From the NCBI RefSeq assembly GCF_003994485.1, contig NZ_RZNJ01000003.1, positions 496,525 to 560,524 of the forward strand: a DNA stretch of 64,000 bases, read 5' to 3'. The translations under genes were made by a program, and so were the position numbers. Positions within the stretch are counted from its first letter, which is position 1, and each line of letters begins with the position of its first letter. The stretch comes from Arsenicitalea aurantiaca (lineage in GTDB: Bacteria > Pseudomonadota > Alphaproteobacteria > Rhizobiales > Devosiaceae). Shown here one piece after another: positions 17,153 through 25,014 of this stretch. The notes beneath the pieces were generated by a model. That model saw only the letters and a program-made list of their open reading frames with translations, was not told the DNA's origin and searched no databases.

Positions 17153-18037
17153 TCAGGCCGTGCGCGCGGTCCGAGCCTTCCGGATCGCCTCGCCCTGACG
17201 GGCTTCGATGAAGGCCTTGGCCAGCCGGGCGACTTCGACGTTATCGGTCCAGGTGTTGCGCCAGATGCCGCAGGTGATCGACAGATCCTCGTCAACGACC
17301 TCCGAGGAGAAGGATTCAAAGGTGAGGTAATCCTCGTAGCCGATCGCGTGGAGCGCATCGAAGATCGGCGCGAAGTCGATCGTGCCCGAGCCCAGGAACC
17401 CGCGATTGCTCTCCCCGATGTGGAAATAGCCCAGCCGGTCGCCGGTATGGTGGATCGCCTGGGCCGGATCGGCCTCCTCGATGTTCATGTGGAAGGTATC
17501 GAGGTGGAGGAAGATGTTGTCCGAGCCCGCATCGGCGATGAACTTCATCCCCTGCGCGGCGGTATTGATCAGATTGGATTCGAAGCGGTTCACCACTTCG
17601 AGGTTGAGGCTGACGCCCGCATCCTTGGCGATATCGGCAACCCGGCTCATCACCGAGACCGAATTGTCCCAGCCCTTCTGGGTGGGCAGGCTGTAATACT
17701 TGCCATGGGCCGAGAAGATGATGCCGCCAAGCTTCTTGCCACCGAGGTCCCGCGTCACCGCCACGGCGTCCTTGAGCACCTGCTCGCCGCGCTTGACCGC
17801 CTCGGGATCCTCGCTCGAAATGTCGGCATCCTTGGGCAGGCCCATGGTGACGACGACGTCGAGCTCGTAATCCTTGAGCCGGCGCGCGAGCCAGGCGACG
17901 TCGAATTTCGAGGGGTCGAGGCGGGGAAACTCCACGAGGCCGTAGCCGAGAGCGTGCGATTTTTCCATCGCGCCCTCCAGATCCTCCTGGGTCGTGCCCC
18001 CCGTCCAGACGAAGGAATGAATGCCGAGCTTTTTCAT
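17153..18037 (-). CDS. D-tagatose 3-epimerase-like sugar isomerase
   Basis: A 294-residue TIM-barrel isomerase of the AP-endonuclease-2 fold. The metal-site segments of ketose 3-epimerases appear in order: EVVNRFE (about 149-155), HLDTFHMNIEEA, YFHIGESNRG and LTFESF. Such enzymes interconvert D-tagatose/D-sorbose or D-fructose/D-psicose. The ATG gives the family N-terminus MKKLGIHSFVW. It is transcribed toward the RbsA operon but separated from it by 197 bp that hold the operator at 17003. In this cluster it would feed imported sugar toward the PfkB kinase. Confidence 0.85.
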   Translation of the reverse strand: MKKLGIHSFVWTGGTTQEDLEGAMEKSHALGYGLVEFPRLDPSKFDVAWLARRLKDYELDVVVTMGLPKDADISSEDPEAVKRGEQVLKDAVAVTRDLGGKKLGGIIFSAHGKYYSLPTQKGWDNSVSVMSRVADIAKDAGVSLNLEVVNRFESNLINTAAQGMKFIADAGSDNIFLHLDTFHMNIEEADPAQAIHHTGDRLGYFHIGESNRGFLGSGTIDFAPIFDALHAIGYEDYLTFESFSSEVVDEDLSITCGIWRNTWTDNVEVARLAKAFIEARQGEAIRKARTARTA

Positions 18038-18084
18038 CGATGCTCCTCCACAAAGAAATTTATCGGGGGGATGACGCGCTGGCC

Positions 18085-18360
18085 GAGACCAGCCCCTCTC
18101 GGAACCGTCCGCATCGGGCCTGTCCGACCGGGCTGAACCCATCGGACCCGCCGCCTCAGCAAGCCCGACCCGGATCTGCCCGCGTCGAGCCGGCCCGATA
18201 TGGACCCGCCACTGTCGGACATGCCCCGCTTGGATCTGCCCGCTTGAACTTGTCCCGCTTCGGTCACCTTCCCGGACTTGCCCCAGACTTGCCCTTTGGA
18301 GCAGCCCTTTCGGACCCGCGCCTCTCGGACATGCCCGTCGCGCACCAGCCCGCGCACCCC
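18085..18360. repeat. Degenerate 15-bp-period minisatellite in a gene-free stretch
   Basis: This is most of the 456 bp between the divergent epimerase and SDR genes. A unit close to GGACATGCCCCGCTT recurs about every 15 bp, roughly 18-19 times. Clear copies start at 18172, 18187, 18202, 18217, 18232, 18312, 18327 and 18342; spacing slips to 11-13 bp around 18274-18298. On the minus strand one frame stays open through the block and reads as five-residue units with Gly in fourth place (VQAGR, SKRGM, LDAGR), ending in an ATGA overlap with the epimerase start. It has only a TTG start and no homology I recognise, so I do not call it a gene. Confidence 0.7.
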
Positions 18361-18368
18361 TCCCGTCA

Positions 18369-18395
18369 GTTTGTTTGCATTAGCAGCAAACAAAC
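18369..18395. promoter_or_regulatory. Perfect operator palindrome upstream of the SDR pair
   Basis: Arms GTTTGTTTGC and GCAAACAAAC (perfect, extended by one more A/T pair outside) flank a 7-bp spacer. It lies about 100 bp upstream of the first SDR start, beside the minisatellite. It shares half-site sequence and spacer length with the site at 17003-17029, suggesting one regulator for the transporter and the dehydrogenases. Confidence 0.65.
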
Positions 18396-18493
18396 TTGCG
18401 TTCAAGCGCTGGCTGTTGATAGTCTTCGCTCATCGCTCGAACGCGGCCGCGAGGGCCGGATCCAGAAGCGGGACGCATGAGGAGGACACCCCG

Positions 18494-19252
18494 ATGGCCG
18501 ACGCGCCAGCCCATCCCTATGACCTGACCGATCGCGTCGCGATCGTCACCGGCGCCGGCGGCGGCATCGGCACGGCCCTCGCCCGGCGCTTCGCCGCCCA
18601 GGGCGCCCGCCTCGCGCTCGTCGACCGCAATGGAGAGGTCGAGGCCCTCGCCGCCGAGCTCGGCCCGCGCCACCGTGCCTGGCGCTTCGACATCACCGAC
18701 GCCGAGGCCATCGCCCGCTTCACCAGCGAATGCGCCGCCCATTTCGGGCGGATCGACATCCTCCTCAACAATGCCGGCATCGGCATCCTCGCGCCGGCCG
18801 AAAGCCTCGCCATTGCCGACTGGGACCTCACCCTCGCGGTCAATCTGCGCGCGCCCTATCTCTTTGCGCGCGCCGTCGCCCCGCACATGCTCTCGCGCCA
18901 TTGGGGCCGGATCGTCACCATTTCCTCCCAGGCGGCGGTCATCGGCATTGCCGAGCATGTCGCCTATTCGGCGAGCAAGGCGGGGCTCCTCGGCATGACC
19001 AATTGCCTTGCGCTCGAATGGGGCCCGATGGGCATCACCGCCAACTGCATCTCCCCCACCGTCGTCGAGACGCCGCTGGCGCAGGTTGGCTGGGCCGGCG
19101 AAAAGGGCGAGCGCGCCCGCGCCGAAATCCCCACCCGGCGCTTTGCCCGCCCCGAGGAGATCGCGGAGGCCGCGCTCTATCTTGCCAGCGAGGCCGCCGC
19201 GATGGTCAATGGGGCGAATTTGATGGTGGATGGCGGCTTCACCATCCGCTGA
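18494..19252 (+). CDS. SDR-family sugar or polyol dehydrogenase
   Basis: A 252-residue classical SDR with an intact site: cofactor loop TGAGGGIG, NNAG, catalytic Ser in ISSQ and YSASK, and the C-terminal VDGGFTIR. Asp in LVDRNG after the second strand suggests preference for NAD over NADP. A GAGGAGGA 7 bp upstream fixes the start. It is followed at 34 bp by a second SDR and preceded by the palindrome shared with the ketohexose transporter, so a role as polyol or ketose dehydrogenase feeding that pathway is a reasonable guess. Confidence 0.85.
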   Translation: MADAPAHPYDLTDRVAIVTGAGGGIGTALARRFAAQGARLALVDRNGEVEALAAELGPRHRAWRFDITDAEAIARFTSECAAHFGRIDILLNNAGIGILAPAESLAIADWDLTLAVNLRAPYLFARAVAPHMLSRHWGRIVTISSQAAVIGIAEHVAYSASKAGLLGMTNCLALEWGPMGITANCISPTVVETPLAQVGWAGEKGERARAEIPTRRFARPEEIAEAALYLASEAAAMVNGANLMVDGGFTIR

Positions 19253-19286
19253 CAGACCCAGACACACGAAAAGGGGGGAGACACTC

Positions 19287-20015
19287 ATGGCCCAGTCCAT
19301 TGCGGGCAAGACTGCGATCATCACCGGAGCGAGCTCGGGCATCGGGCGCGCCGCGGCCCGGCGGCTCGCCGCCGAAGGCGTGCGGGTGGCGCTCGTTGCG
19401 CGTTCCGCCGAGAAGCTCGAGGCGCTCCGCGCCGAAATCGGAGACGGCGCCGTCGCCATCCCGGCCGATCTCGCAGTGCCCGCCGATGTCGACCGCATGG
19501 TCACCGAAGCGAGCGCGGCACTGGGGCGGATCGACATCCTCTTTGCCAATGCCGGCGCCTATATCAGCGGGGACGTCGCCGAAGGCGATCCGGACCAGTG
19601 GGACCAGCTCCTCCTCGTCAACGTCAATAGCGTCTTCCGCGCCGTCGGTCGCGTCCTGCCCGCCATGATCGCACAGGGGGGTGGGGATATCATCGTGACG
19701 AGTTCGGTTTCGGGCCATCAGGCTATCCAGTGGGAGCCGGTCTACAGCGCCTCCAAGCACGCCATCCAGTCCTTCGTGCACGGGGTGCGCCGCCAGGCCG
19801 GCCCGCATAATGTGCGCGTGGGGGCGCTGGCGCCGGGCGTCGTGCTCAACGAATTGTGGGGGCTGGTCGACGAGCAGGTGATCGCCGAGCGCGCCGGGCG
19901 CCGCGAAGGCCTGCTCTGCGAGGATGTCGCGGACGCACTCGTCTTCATGCTGACGCGCCCGGCCAATGCCACGGTGCGCGACCTCGTGCTCCTGCCATCC
20001 AATCAGGACATCTGA
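19287..20015 (+). CDS. SDR-family oxidoreductase (YdfG-like)
   Basis: A 242-residue SDR with TGASSGIG, ANAG in place of NNAG, SSVSG and YSASK. Arg in LVARS after the second strand points to NADP(H). The pattern is close to the NADP-dependent serine/allo-threonine dehydrogenase group, but the C-terminus (RDLVLLPSNQDI) is what most YdfG-like proteins of unknown substrate carry. GGGGGGAG 6 bp upstream supports the start. It is probably co-transcribed with the preceding SDR. Confidence 0.83.
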   Translation: MAQSIAGKTAIITGASSGIGRAAARRLAAEGVRVALVARSAEKLEALRAEIGDGAVAIPADLAVPADVDRMVTEASAALGRIDILFANAGAYISGDVAEGDPDQWDQLLLVNVNSVFRAVGRVLPAMIAQGGGDIIVTSSVSGHQAIQWEPVYSASKHAIQSFVHGVRRQAGPHNVRVGALAPGVVLNELWGLVDEQVIAERAGRREGLLCEDVADALVFMLTRPANATVRDLVLLPSNQDI

Positions 20016-20020
20016 GCGCT

Positions 20021-20065
20021 AAAGAAAAAGGTGCCGCCGGCCGAGGGAAAGGCGAGGCCGGCGGC
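20021..20065 (-). terminator. Rho-independent terminator of the orphan NitT/TauT binding protein
   Basis: On the minus strand a 10-bp perfect stem (GCCGCCGGCC/GGCCGGCGGC) begins 8 bp after the stop and runs into TTTTTCTTT. It also lies just after the convergent SDR stop. This is one of the two clear intrinsic terminators of the window. Confidence 0.85.
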
Positions 20066-20073
20066 GGAGGGGT

Positions 20074-21099
20074 TCAGCGTGTGGGGGCGTCCATGGCCTC
20101 GTCGGTCCCCAGCTCGGCGAGGATCGTGTCGAGCACGGAGAAATCCACCCATTCGGCGGTCTCGACGCGCGTCACGTTCTGGAAATCCTCGCCTTCATAG
20201 ATCCAGTCGGCGGTGTATTCGAGTTCCTCGCGCGAGAGCCCGCCATTGACGCTCCAGCTCTGGGTAAACGCCTCGGCCAGCGCCTCGAGATCCTCGCGCG
20301 GCACGTCGGGGCGGGCCGTCGCCATGCCCTCGACCCATTTTTCGGGATCGGCCGCGAAATCGCGCGAGATGCGCACCAGTGCACGCACCACGCCTTCCAC
20401 GTCCTCGCGCCGGTTCTCCAGCGTCTCGGAGGTGACGATGTTGACCTTGTTCACCACCGGCGCCGCTTCATAATAATCGTCCTGCGAGACGAGCACGTGC
20501 AGCCCCTCGGGATCGGGCAGCGACATCCAGACTCCGATCGAGATCGTCGTCGCGTCAATCTGGCCGGCCGCCAGCGCCTGGGCCCGCACATTGGGCTGTC
20601 CGAGCGTCACCACTTCGAGCGTATCGGTGTCGACGCCCTGTTCGGCCAGCACCTTCATCGAAAGCGAATGATCGAGGCTGCCGACACGCCCCACGCCGAA
20701 CGAATGCCCGCCCAGATCGGCGGCCGTTGCGATCTCGTCCTTGCCCGCGATCAGGAAGGGCAGCGACTTGTTGGGGGAAACGACGGCGCGCAGGTCCGAA
20801 TTGCCGGCCGCCACCAGCTGCAGCAGCGCATCGACGGCGATGTTGGCCATCTCGCCCTCGTCGGCCTGCAGCGCCGCGAGCGCCGAAGGCGTCTGCTGGA
20901 CGCGCACGAGCTCGACCTCGACGCCTTCCGCTTCGAAATAGCCAAGGTTCAGCGCCAGATCCATCACCGAGTTCGGCACCAGCGGCGCCTCGAGATCGGT
21001 GACGATCATGCGGAAGGGCTCCGCCGAAACCGCCGTCGTCAGGAGCGCGAGCCCAGTCAGCGCCGAAAGAATGCCGCGTGCGGGCAGGGTCAGGGTCAT
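20074..21099 (-). CDS. Orphan NitT/TauT-type periplasmic binding protein
   Basis: A 341-residue binding protein with a signal peptide of about 25 residues ending in VSA. The mature part (LNLGYFEAEGVEVELVRV, then a long cleft with LGGHSFGVGRVGSLDHSLS) is typical of NitT/TauT/SsuA proteins for sulfonates, nitrate or aromatic acids. GGAGGA lies 5-6 bp before the ATG. No permease or ATPase gene of that class is adjacent: the ThiX/ThiZ pair is 15 kb away and has its own binding protein. It may serve a transporter elsewhere or act as a sensor. Confidence 0.8.
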   Translation of the reverse strand: MTLTLPARGILSALTGLALLTTAVSAEPFRMIVTDLEAPLVPNSVMDLALNLGYFEAEGVEVELVRVQQTPSALAALQADEGEMANIAVDALLQLVAAGNSDLRAVVSPNKSLPFLIAGKDEIATAADLGGHSFGVGRVGSLDHSLSMKVLAEQGVDTDTLEVVTLGQPNVRAQALAAGQIDATTISIGVWMSLPDPEGLHVLVSQDDYYEAAPVVNKVNIVTSETLENRREDVEGVVRALVRISRDFAADPEKWVEGMATARPDVPREDLEALAEAFTQSWSVNGGLSREELEYTADWIYEGEDFQNVTRVETAEWVDFSVLDTILAELGTDEAMDAPTR

Positions 21100-21139
21100 T
21101 TTTGTCCTCCATGAAGGGGTTTTGCACCCCGTGTCTTGA

Positions 21140-21832
21140 TCAGGGGCATGCGCTGTCGTCCCTCTGCCCGTCGGGCATGATGGTGCGGCAGAGCACGGCA
21201 TCGGTGAAATTGGTGCCGGTAATGTCCGCGCCCGAAAGATCGGCGTCGGTCAGGTCGGCCTCGCGCAGCCCGGTATGGTCGAGCCTGGCATCGACCAGCA
21301 CCGCGCCCACGAGGCTCGCCCCGCGTAGCGTTGCGCGGGTCAGGTCGGCCCCGGTGAGGTCGGCGCCCGACAGATCGGCCGAGCGCAGATTGGCGTTGAC
21401 GATGTTGGCGCCCGCGAGCCGCGCGCCGCTGAGATTGCCCTCGCGCAGCGTCGCGCCCTGCAGCGCCGAGCGCTCGAGCGACGCGTTGACCAGCACGATC
21501 CGGGAAAGCCGCGCATCCCAGAGCGAGGCCCCGTCCATCCGCGCATCGGTCAGATCGGTGCCCTCGAGATTGGCAAAGCGCACATAGGCATCGGTCAGGT
21601 CGGCGCCCCGCATGTCCGCGCCCGAAAGATCGGTATAGGTCAGATAGGCGCCCGCCAGCGCCGCGCCCTCGAGGGGAGCGCCCGCCAGATTGCAGCCGAA
21701 GCAGTGCAGCGTTTCAACGAGCGCGGTGCGTTCGGCCGCTTCGAACCCCAGCGCGCCCTGCGGCGCGAGCGCCAGCAGCGCCGCCCCGAGCAGCGCCATG
21801 GCCGTTCCGCGTCTGCTCTCGCCCCTTGCCAT
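21140..21832 (-). CDS. Secreted pentapeptide-repeat protein
   Basis: A 230-residue protein with a signal peptide (about 1-29, ending ALG) and a short domain with HCFGCN, then about 30 pentapeptide repeats of the A(D/N)LXX type (LSGADMRGADLTDAY) forming a right-handed beta-helix. Two Cys near the N-terminus (CFGC) and two near the C-terminus (CRT and the end) may make disulfides. Its start directly abuts the stop of the upstream periplasmic protein; an internal ATG at codon 12 is an alternative. Role unknown. Confidence 0.85.
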   Translation of the reverse strand: MARGESRRGTAMALLGAALLALAPQGALGFEAAERTALVETLHCFGCNLAGAPLEGAALAGAYLTYTDLSGADMRGADLTDAYVRFANLEGTDLTDARMDGASLWDARLSRIVLVNASLERSALQGATLREGNLSGARLAGANIVNANLRSADLSGADLTGADLTRATLRGASLVGAVLVDARLDHTGLREADLTDADLSGADITGTNFTDAVLCRTIMPDGQRDDSACP

Positions 21833-22303
21833 CTATTCCACCACGAACCGGCCGAAGACCTCCTGGGCCGGGTCGGAATGATCGCGCACGTAAATATCGT
21901 AGACGCCGCTCCGCATGGGGTGGAAGCTGAAGCGCGCCGCGCCCTGCTCGTCGCACTCGATGGCGCGGAAGCTCATCCCCTGCATGTAGATCTCGATGTC
22001 GTTGACGCTGACGACGCGCAGATGGGAATTGGCGAGCAATTCCTCCGCCTCGAAATGAAAGCCCGTCGCATCGTCCACCGCATCGGGGCAGACGAAGTTG
22101 AACCGGTAATAGCCACCCGTCACGAGCTCGAACTCGTCCTCGGACAGCACAGGCTCGCCATTGGGGCCGGTCGTGACCTCGAGGAAGATATCGACCGGCG
22201 GCGGAGCAGCGATCACGCCAGGCTCCTGGGCTAGGGCCGATGCGGTGCCGGCTGCGAGCGCCGAAAGGGCGAACAGGGCGGCCTTGGGCAGGGCATGCCT
22301 CAT
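21833..22303 (-). CDS. Unrecognised exported protein, possibly cupredoxin-like fold
   Basis: A 156-residue protein with a signal peptide (MRHALPKAAL to ALAQ, about 26 residues). The mature part is mostly predicted beta strand: GGYYRFNFVC, HLRVVSVNDIEIYMQGM, ARFSFHPMRSGVYDIYV. That is suggestive of a single beta-sandwich, but I see no His/Cys/Met copper-ligand set. AGGAGG 6 bp upstream fixes the start, giving up two earlier ATGs. It abuts the pentapeptide-repeat gene and is probably its partner in the periplasm. Confidence 0.65.
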   Translation of the reverse strand: MRHALPKAALFALSALAAGTASALAQEPGVIAAPPPVDIFLEVTTGPNGEPVLSEDEFELVTGGYYRFNFVCPDAVDDATGFHFEAEELLANSHLRVVSVNDIEIYMQGMSFRAIECDEQGAARFSFHPMRSGVYDIYVRDHSDPAQEVFGRFVVE

Positions 22304-22534
22304 CGAAATCCTCCTCATGGGTTCTTGTGGCCGGGCGGCTTTCCCGCTGCCGGCATCGCGTCTTGGCCCCAAGTGAAGGCGCTCGCACCGCCCCGGTCAA
22401 TTGCGGGCGGGCCTATGGCTGCCATCGGAAAAGCCAATGGCACCACCCTTGGCCACCCCATCCTAGACCAAAGCCGGGCTTGCCATCGGCCCGCTTCGGG
22501 CCTAACCCGGATGGGCCCGCAAAGGAGGAGCGGC

Positions 22535-23605
22535 ATGGACCAGGGCCACAGGACGCTGGCGGACAGGACGCCCGAGGCCTCGGCGCGGCCCGCGCCATCC
22601 CCGCAGGCCGAGCGCGCCGCGGCGCGGCTCGCAAGCGAGATCACGCTCCATCAGCTGCGCATCTTCTGGACGGTGGCGAATGCCGAAAGCCTCACCCAGG
22701 CCGCAAAGCATCTGGGGCTCGCCCAGCCCTCGCTCTCCCAGCAGCTCGCGAGACTCGAAAGCGCGGTGGGGCTGAGGCTCTTCGAGCGCCGGCCCGCCCG
22801 CATGGAGCTGACCGATGTCGGCCAGTACCTGCTGCCGCGCGCCGGGGCGATCCTGCGCAACATGCACGAGCTCGAGGACGGGCTCAGCGGCTTTCGCGGC
22901 GGCACCCGCGCAACCATCCGCATTTCGGGCATCACCTCGGTGCTGCGCGCCATCCTGCCCGCCGCCATGGATCGGCTGCGCACGCGCTACGAGGCGCTCC
23001 ATTTCGACATCTTCGATAATGCGCCCGCCGACATTCTCGAGCTGCTCTATGCCCGCAAGATCAATCTGGGGCTCGTCGCGGCCAATTCGGTCGCTGAATC
23101 CGGCGTGGGGTTCATGCAGGTGCCGATCCTGACCGATCCCTATCTCCTCGCCGTGCCCGAGGGGCTCGCGCTCGATGGGGCCGAAAGCCTCGCCGGCCTG
23201 CCCCCCGAGATCCGGGAGACGGTCAACCGCTCGATCCAGTTCAGCTTCGGCACCCAGCACGCCACCCGCGTCGCCGACTGGTACAGCCAGCGCCTGCCCG
23301 GCCATCGCGTGGTCGCGCGCTGCCGCAGCTTCGAGATGGCGCTCGAAATGGTGCGGGCCGGGCTCGGCGTCTGCCTCACGCCCGCGCTCTCGACCCTCTC
23401 CAATGGCCGGCCGCTCGAAGGCATCAGGCTCTACCGGGTGGACGTGCCGCCCCGCCGCGTCGTGGCGCTCATCGCTACCCAGTACCGGCGGCTGACGCCT
23501 TTTTCGGACCTGATCGAGAGCCTCGAGGCGATCGGTGCGGCCTATGTGCCGCCCGAGGGCCTGCCCATGCCGCCATTCCTCGCCGAGCGCAACGGATCGC
23601 GCTGA
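22535..23605 (+). CDS. LysR-family transcriptional regulator
   Basis: A 356-residue LysR protein. An unusually long polar leader (about 1-35, rich in Ala/Pro/Arg) precedes the helix-turn-helix (LHQLRIFWTVANAESLTQAAKHLGLAQPSLSQQL, about 38-72). The rest is the periplasmic-binding-like effector domain, with AGLGVCLTPAL late in it. AAAGGAGGAG stands 4 bp before the ATG. It is divergent from the exported-protein/pentapeptide pair and, 1.4 kb on, the NitT/TauT binding protein, which are its likely targets; LysR proteins of this type often control sulfonate or aromatic-acid uptake. Confidence 0.88.
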   Translation: MDQGHRTLADRTPEASARPAPSPQAERAAARLASEITLHQLRIFWTVANAESLTQAAKHLGLAQPSLSQQLARLESAVGLRLFERRPARMELTDVGQYLLPRAGAILRNMHELEDGLSGFRGGTRATIRISGITSVLRAILPAAMDRLRTRYEALHFDIFDNAPADILELLYARKINLGLVAANSVAESGVGFMQVPILTDPYLLAVPEGLALDGAESLAGLPPEIRETVNRSIQFSFGTQHATRVADWYSQRLPGHRVVARCRSFEMALEMVRAGLGVCLTPALSTLSNGRPLEGIRLYRVDVPPRRVVALIATQYRRLTPFSDLIESLEAIGAAYVPPEGLPMPPFLAERNGSR

Positions 23606-23614
23606 ACCCGCGCC

Positions 23615-24145
23615 TCACCGCGGGCGATAGGTCAGCCGGATCACGTCCTCGCCGATCCGCTCGGTCTCGGCGAGCCGCATGGGCGGCAATGGGCCGGTGA
23701 AGAACGGCGCGCCGCTCCCCAGCACCACCGGATGAAGGTAGATCCGGTATTCGTCGATGACCCCGCTCCCGGCAAGGCTGCCGGCGAGGCCCGGTCCCGA
23801 GACCTCGATCACCCCGTCCCGGGCTTCCTTAAGCGCCCCGATTTCCCCGACGATGTCCGGCCCCAGCAGCTGCGCATTGGGCCCGACCGTCTCGAGCGTG
23901 CGCGAGGCCACCCATTTGGGCCGGCTCCGCCAGGCCGCGGCATATTCGCGCTCGTCCTCGCCCCAGTCGGCCTGCTCATCGTCCCAATAGCGCATGATCT
24001 CGTACATGCGCCCCCCATAGATGCATCCGGCGAGCCCGCCGACATCGGCGATGAAATGCCGGAACAGCACCGGGTCGGGCGCGAACTTCATGTGGTCGAC
24101 ATAGCCATCGAGCGACTGGTTGAGCGCGTAAACGAGCGTAGCCAT
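23615..24145 (-). CDS. RibD_C/DHFR-like reductase family protein
   Basis: A 176-residue protein of the dihydrofolate-reductase-like RibD C-terminal family: N-terminal VYALNQSLDGYVD, central YGGRMYEIMRYW, late VSGPGLAGSLAGSGVIDEYRIYLHPVVLGSGAPFF. Members bind NADPH; most have no known substrate. It stops 9 bp from the convergent LysR stop. A second, only distantly similar member lies at 28312. Confidence 0.85.
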   Translation of the reverse strand: MATLVYALNQSLDGYVDHMKFAPDPVLFRHFIADVGGLAGCIYGGRMYEIMRYWDDEQADWGEDEREYAAAWRSRPKWVASRTLETVGPNAQLLGPDIVGEIGALKEARDGVIEVSGPGLAGSLAGSGVIDEYRIYLHPVVLGSGAPFFTGPLPPMRLAETERIGEDVIRLTYRPR

Positions 24146-24223
24146 ATAGGCCTCCTCCCTGTTGCCAGAAGGCTAGGCCTGAACCGGCCTCCGCGCAATT
24201 GCCGGGTAAGCCGCGACGGTTTC

Positions 24224-24805
24224 TCAGCGCACCGCGGTGATCGCGATCCACTCGGTCGGGCGCTCGTCATAGCCGGTGCCCGTCCACCCCTCGAGGCTCA
24301 ATTCCGCCCATGGCGCTGCCGCCCGCCAGAGCGCGAGCAGCCCCGTCGGCTCGGGATAATTGTAATAGCGCCCGAGCCCGTCGAGCCCCTCGCCCTGCCC
24401 CGCCTTGAAGCTCGCCCAGGCGACCCCGCCCGGCAACAGCGCCCGGTGCACCCGCCCCACCATTTCGGGCAGGAAAGCGCTCTGCACATGCAGCAGCGCG
24501 GCCGAGGCATAGACCCCGTCATAGGCCGCTTCCGCCGCAAGCTCCTCGAACCGCATCACCTTTACGGCCTGCCCCAGATAATCCGAAGCGATCCTGGCGA
24601 GCCCCGCCGACCCGTCCGTCGCCTCCACCCTGAACCCCGCCTCGATCATCGCCCGCGCGTCCCGCCCGCTCCCGGTCCCAAGCTCCAGGACGAGCCCACC
24701 CGGCCGCACCCTCCCCAGAAACGCCCCAAGCCGCGGATTGACGCTCCCATCCTCAGCATAAACGGCAGCGTTGGCGTCGTAGAACTGGGTGGTGTCGATG
24801 GGCAT
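24224..24805 (-). CDS. SAM-dependent methyltransferase (class I)
   Basis: A 193-residue Rossmann methyltransferase with motif I VLELGTGSGRDA (about 39-50), the acidic end of strand 2 in VEATDGS, and YDGVYASAALLHV before ALLPGGVAWASF. The start YDANAAVYAEDGSVNPRL is typical of a family often found near tellurite-resistance TehB-like proteins. The substrate is unknown. It lies next to the RibD-like gene on the same strand, with 78 bp between. Confidence 0.8.
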   Translation of the reverse strand: MPIDTTQFYDANAAVYAEDGSVNPRLGAFLGRVRPGGLVLELGTGSGRDARAMIEAGFRVEATDGSAGLARIASDYLGQAVKVMRFEELAAEAAYDGVYASAALLHVQSAFLPEMVGRVHRALLPGGVAWASFKAGQGEGLDGLGRYYNYPEPTGLLALWRAAAPWAELSLEGWTGTGYDERPTEWIAITAVR

Positions 24806-25014
24806 GGGGGGCTCTGCACAAGCGGGGACGATCCCCCATATGCCCGCCCCCGCCTTTCCTTTGCAACGACGCTGGAGACCCGTGCGATGCCAAAGGGTAG
24901 GCCATCGTCTGGTGGCGGCAAAGGCGATCTCATCGCACCTCCAGAACGACAGTATGTTCTCACGATCGTCGACACGTTTATGATCGCCGAAGTCGCGACC
25001 GGGGCGAGAGACCG

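Noticed and set aside
18085-18360. Short regular repeats considered as a CRISPR array
   Set aside because: Units are 15 bp, contiguous and degenerate, without spacers, and no cas gene is present.
18034-18405. Minus-strand open frame of 123 codons through the minisatellite, ending in ATGA with the epimerase start
   Set aside because: Only a TTG start, no ribosome site, no homology, and a 15-bp repeat keeps any stop-free frame open. Kept as an observation under the repeat, not as a gene.
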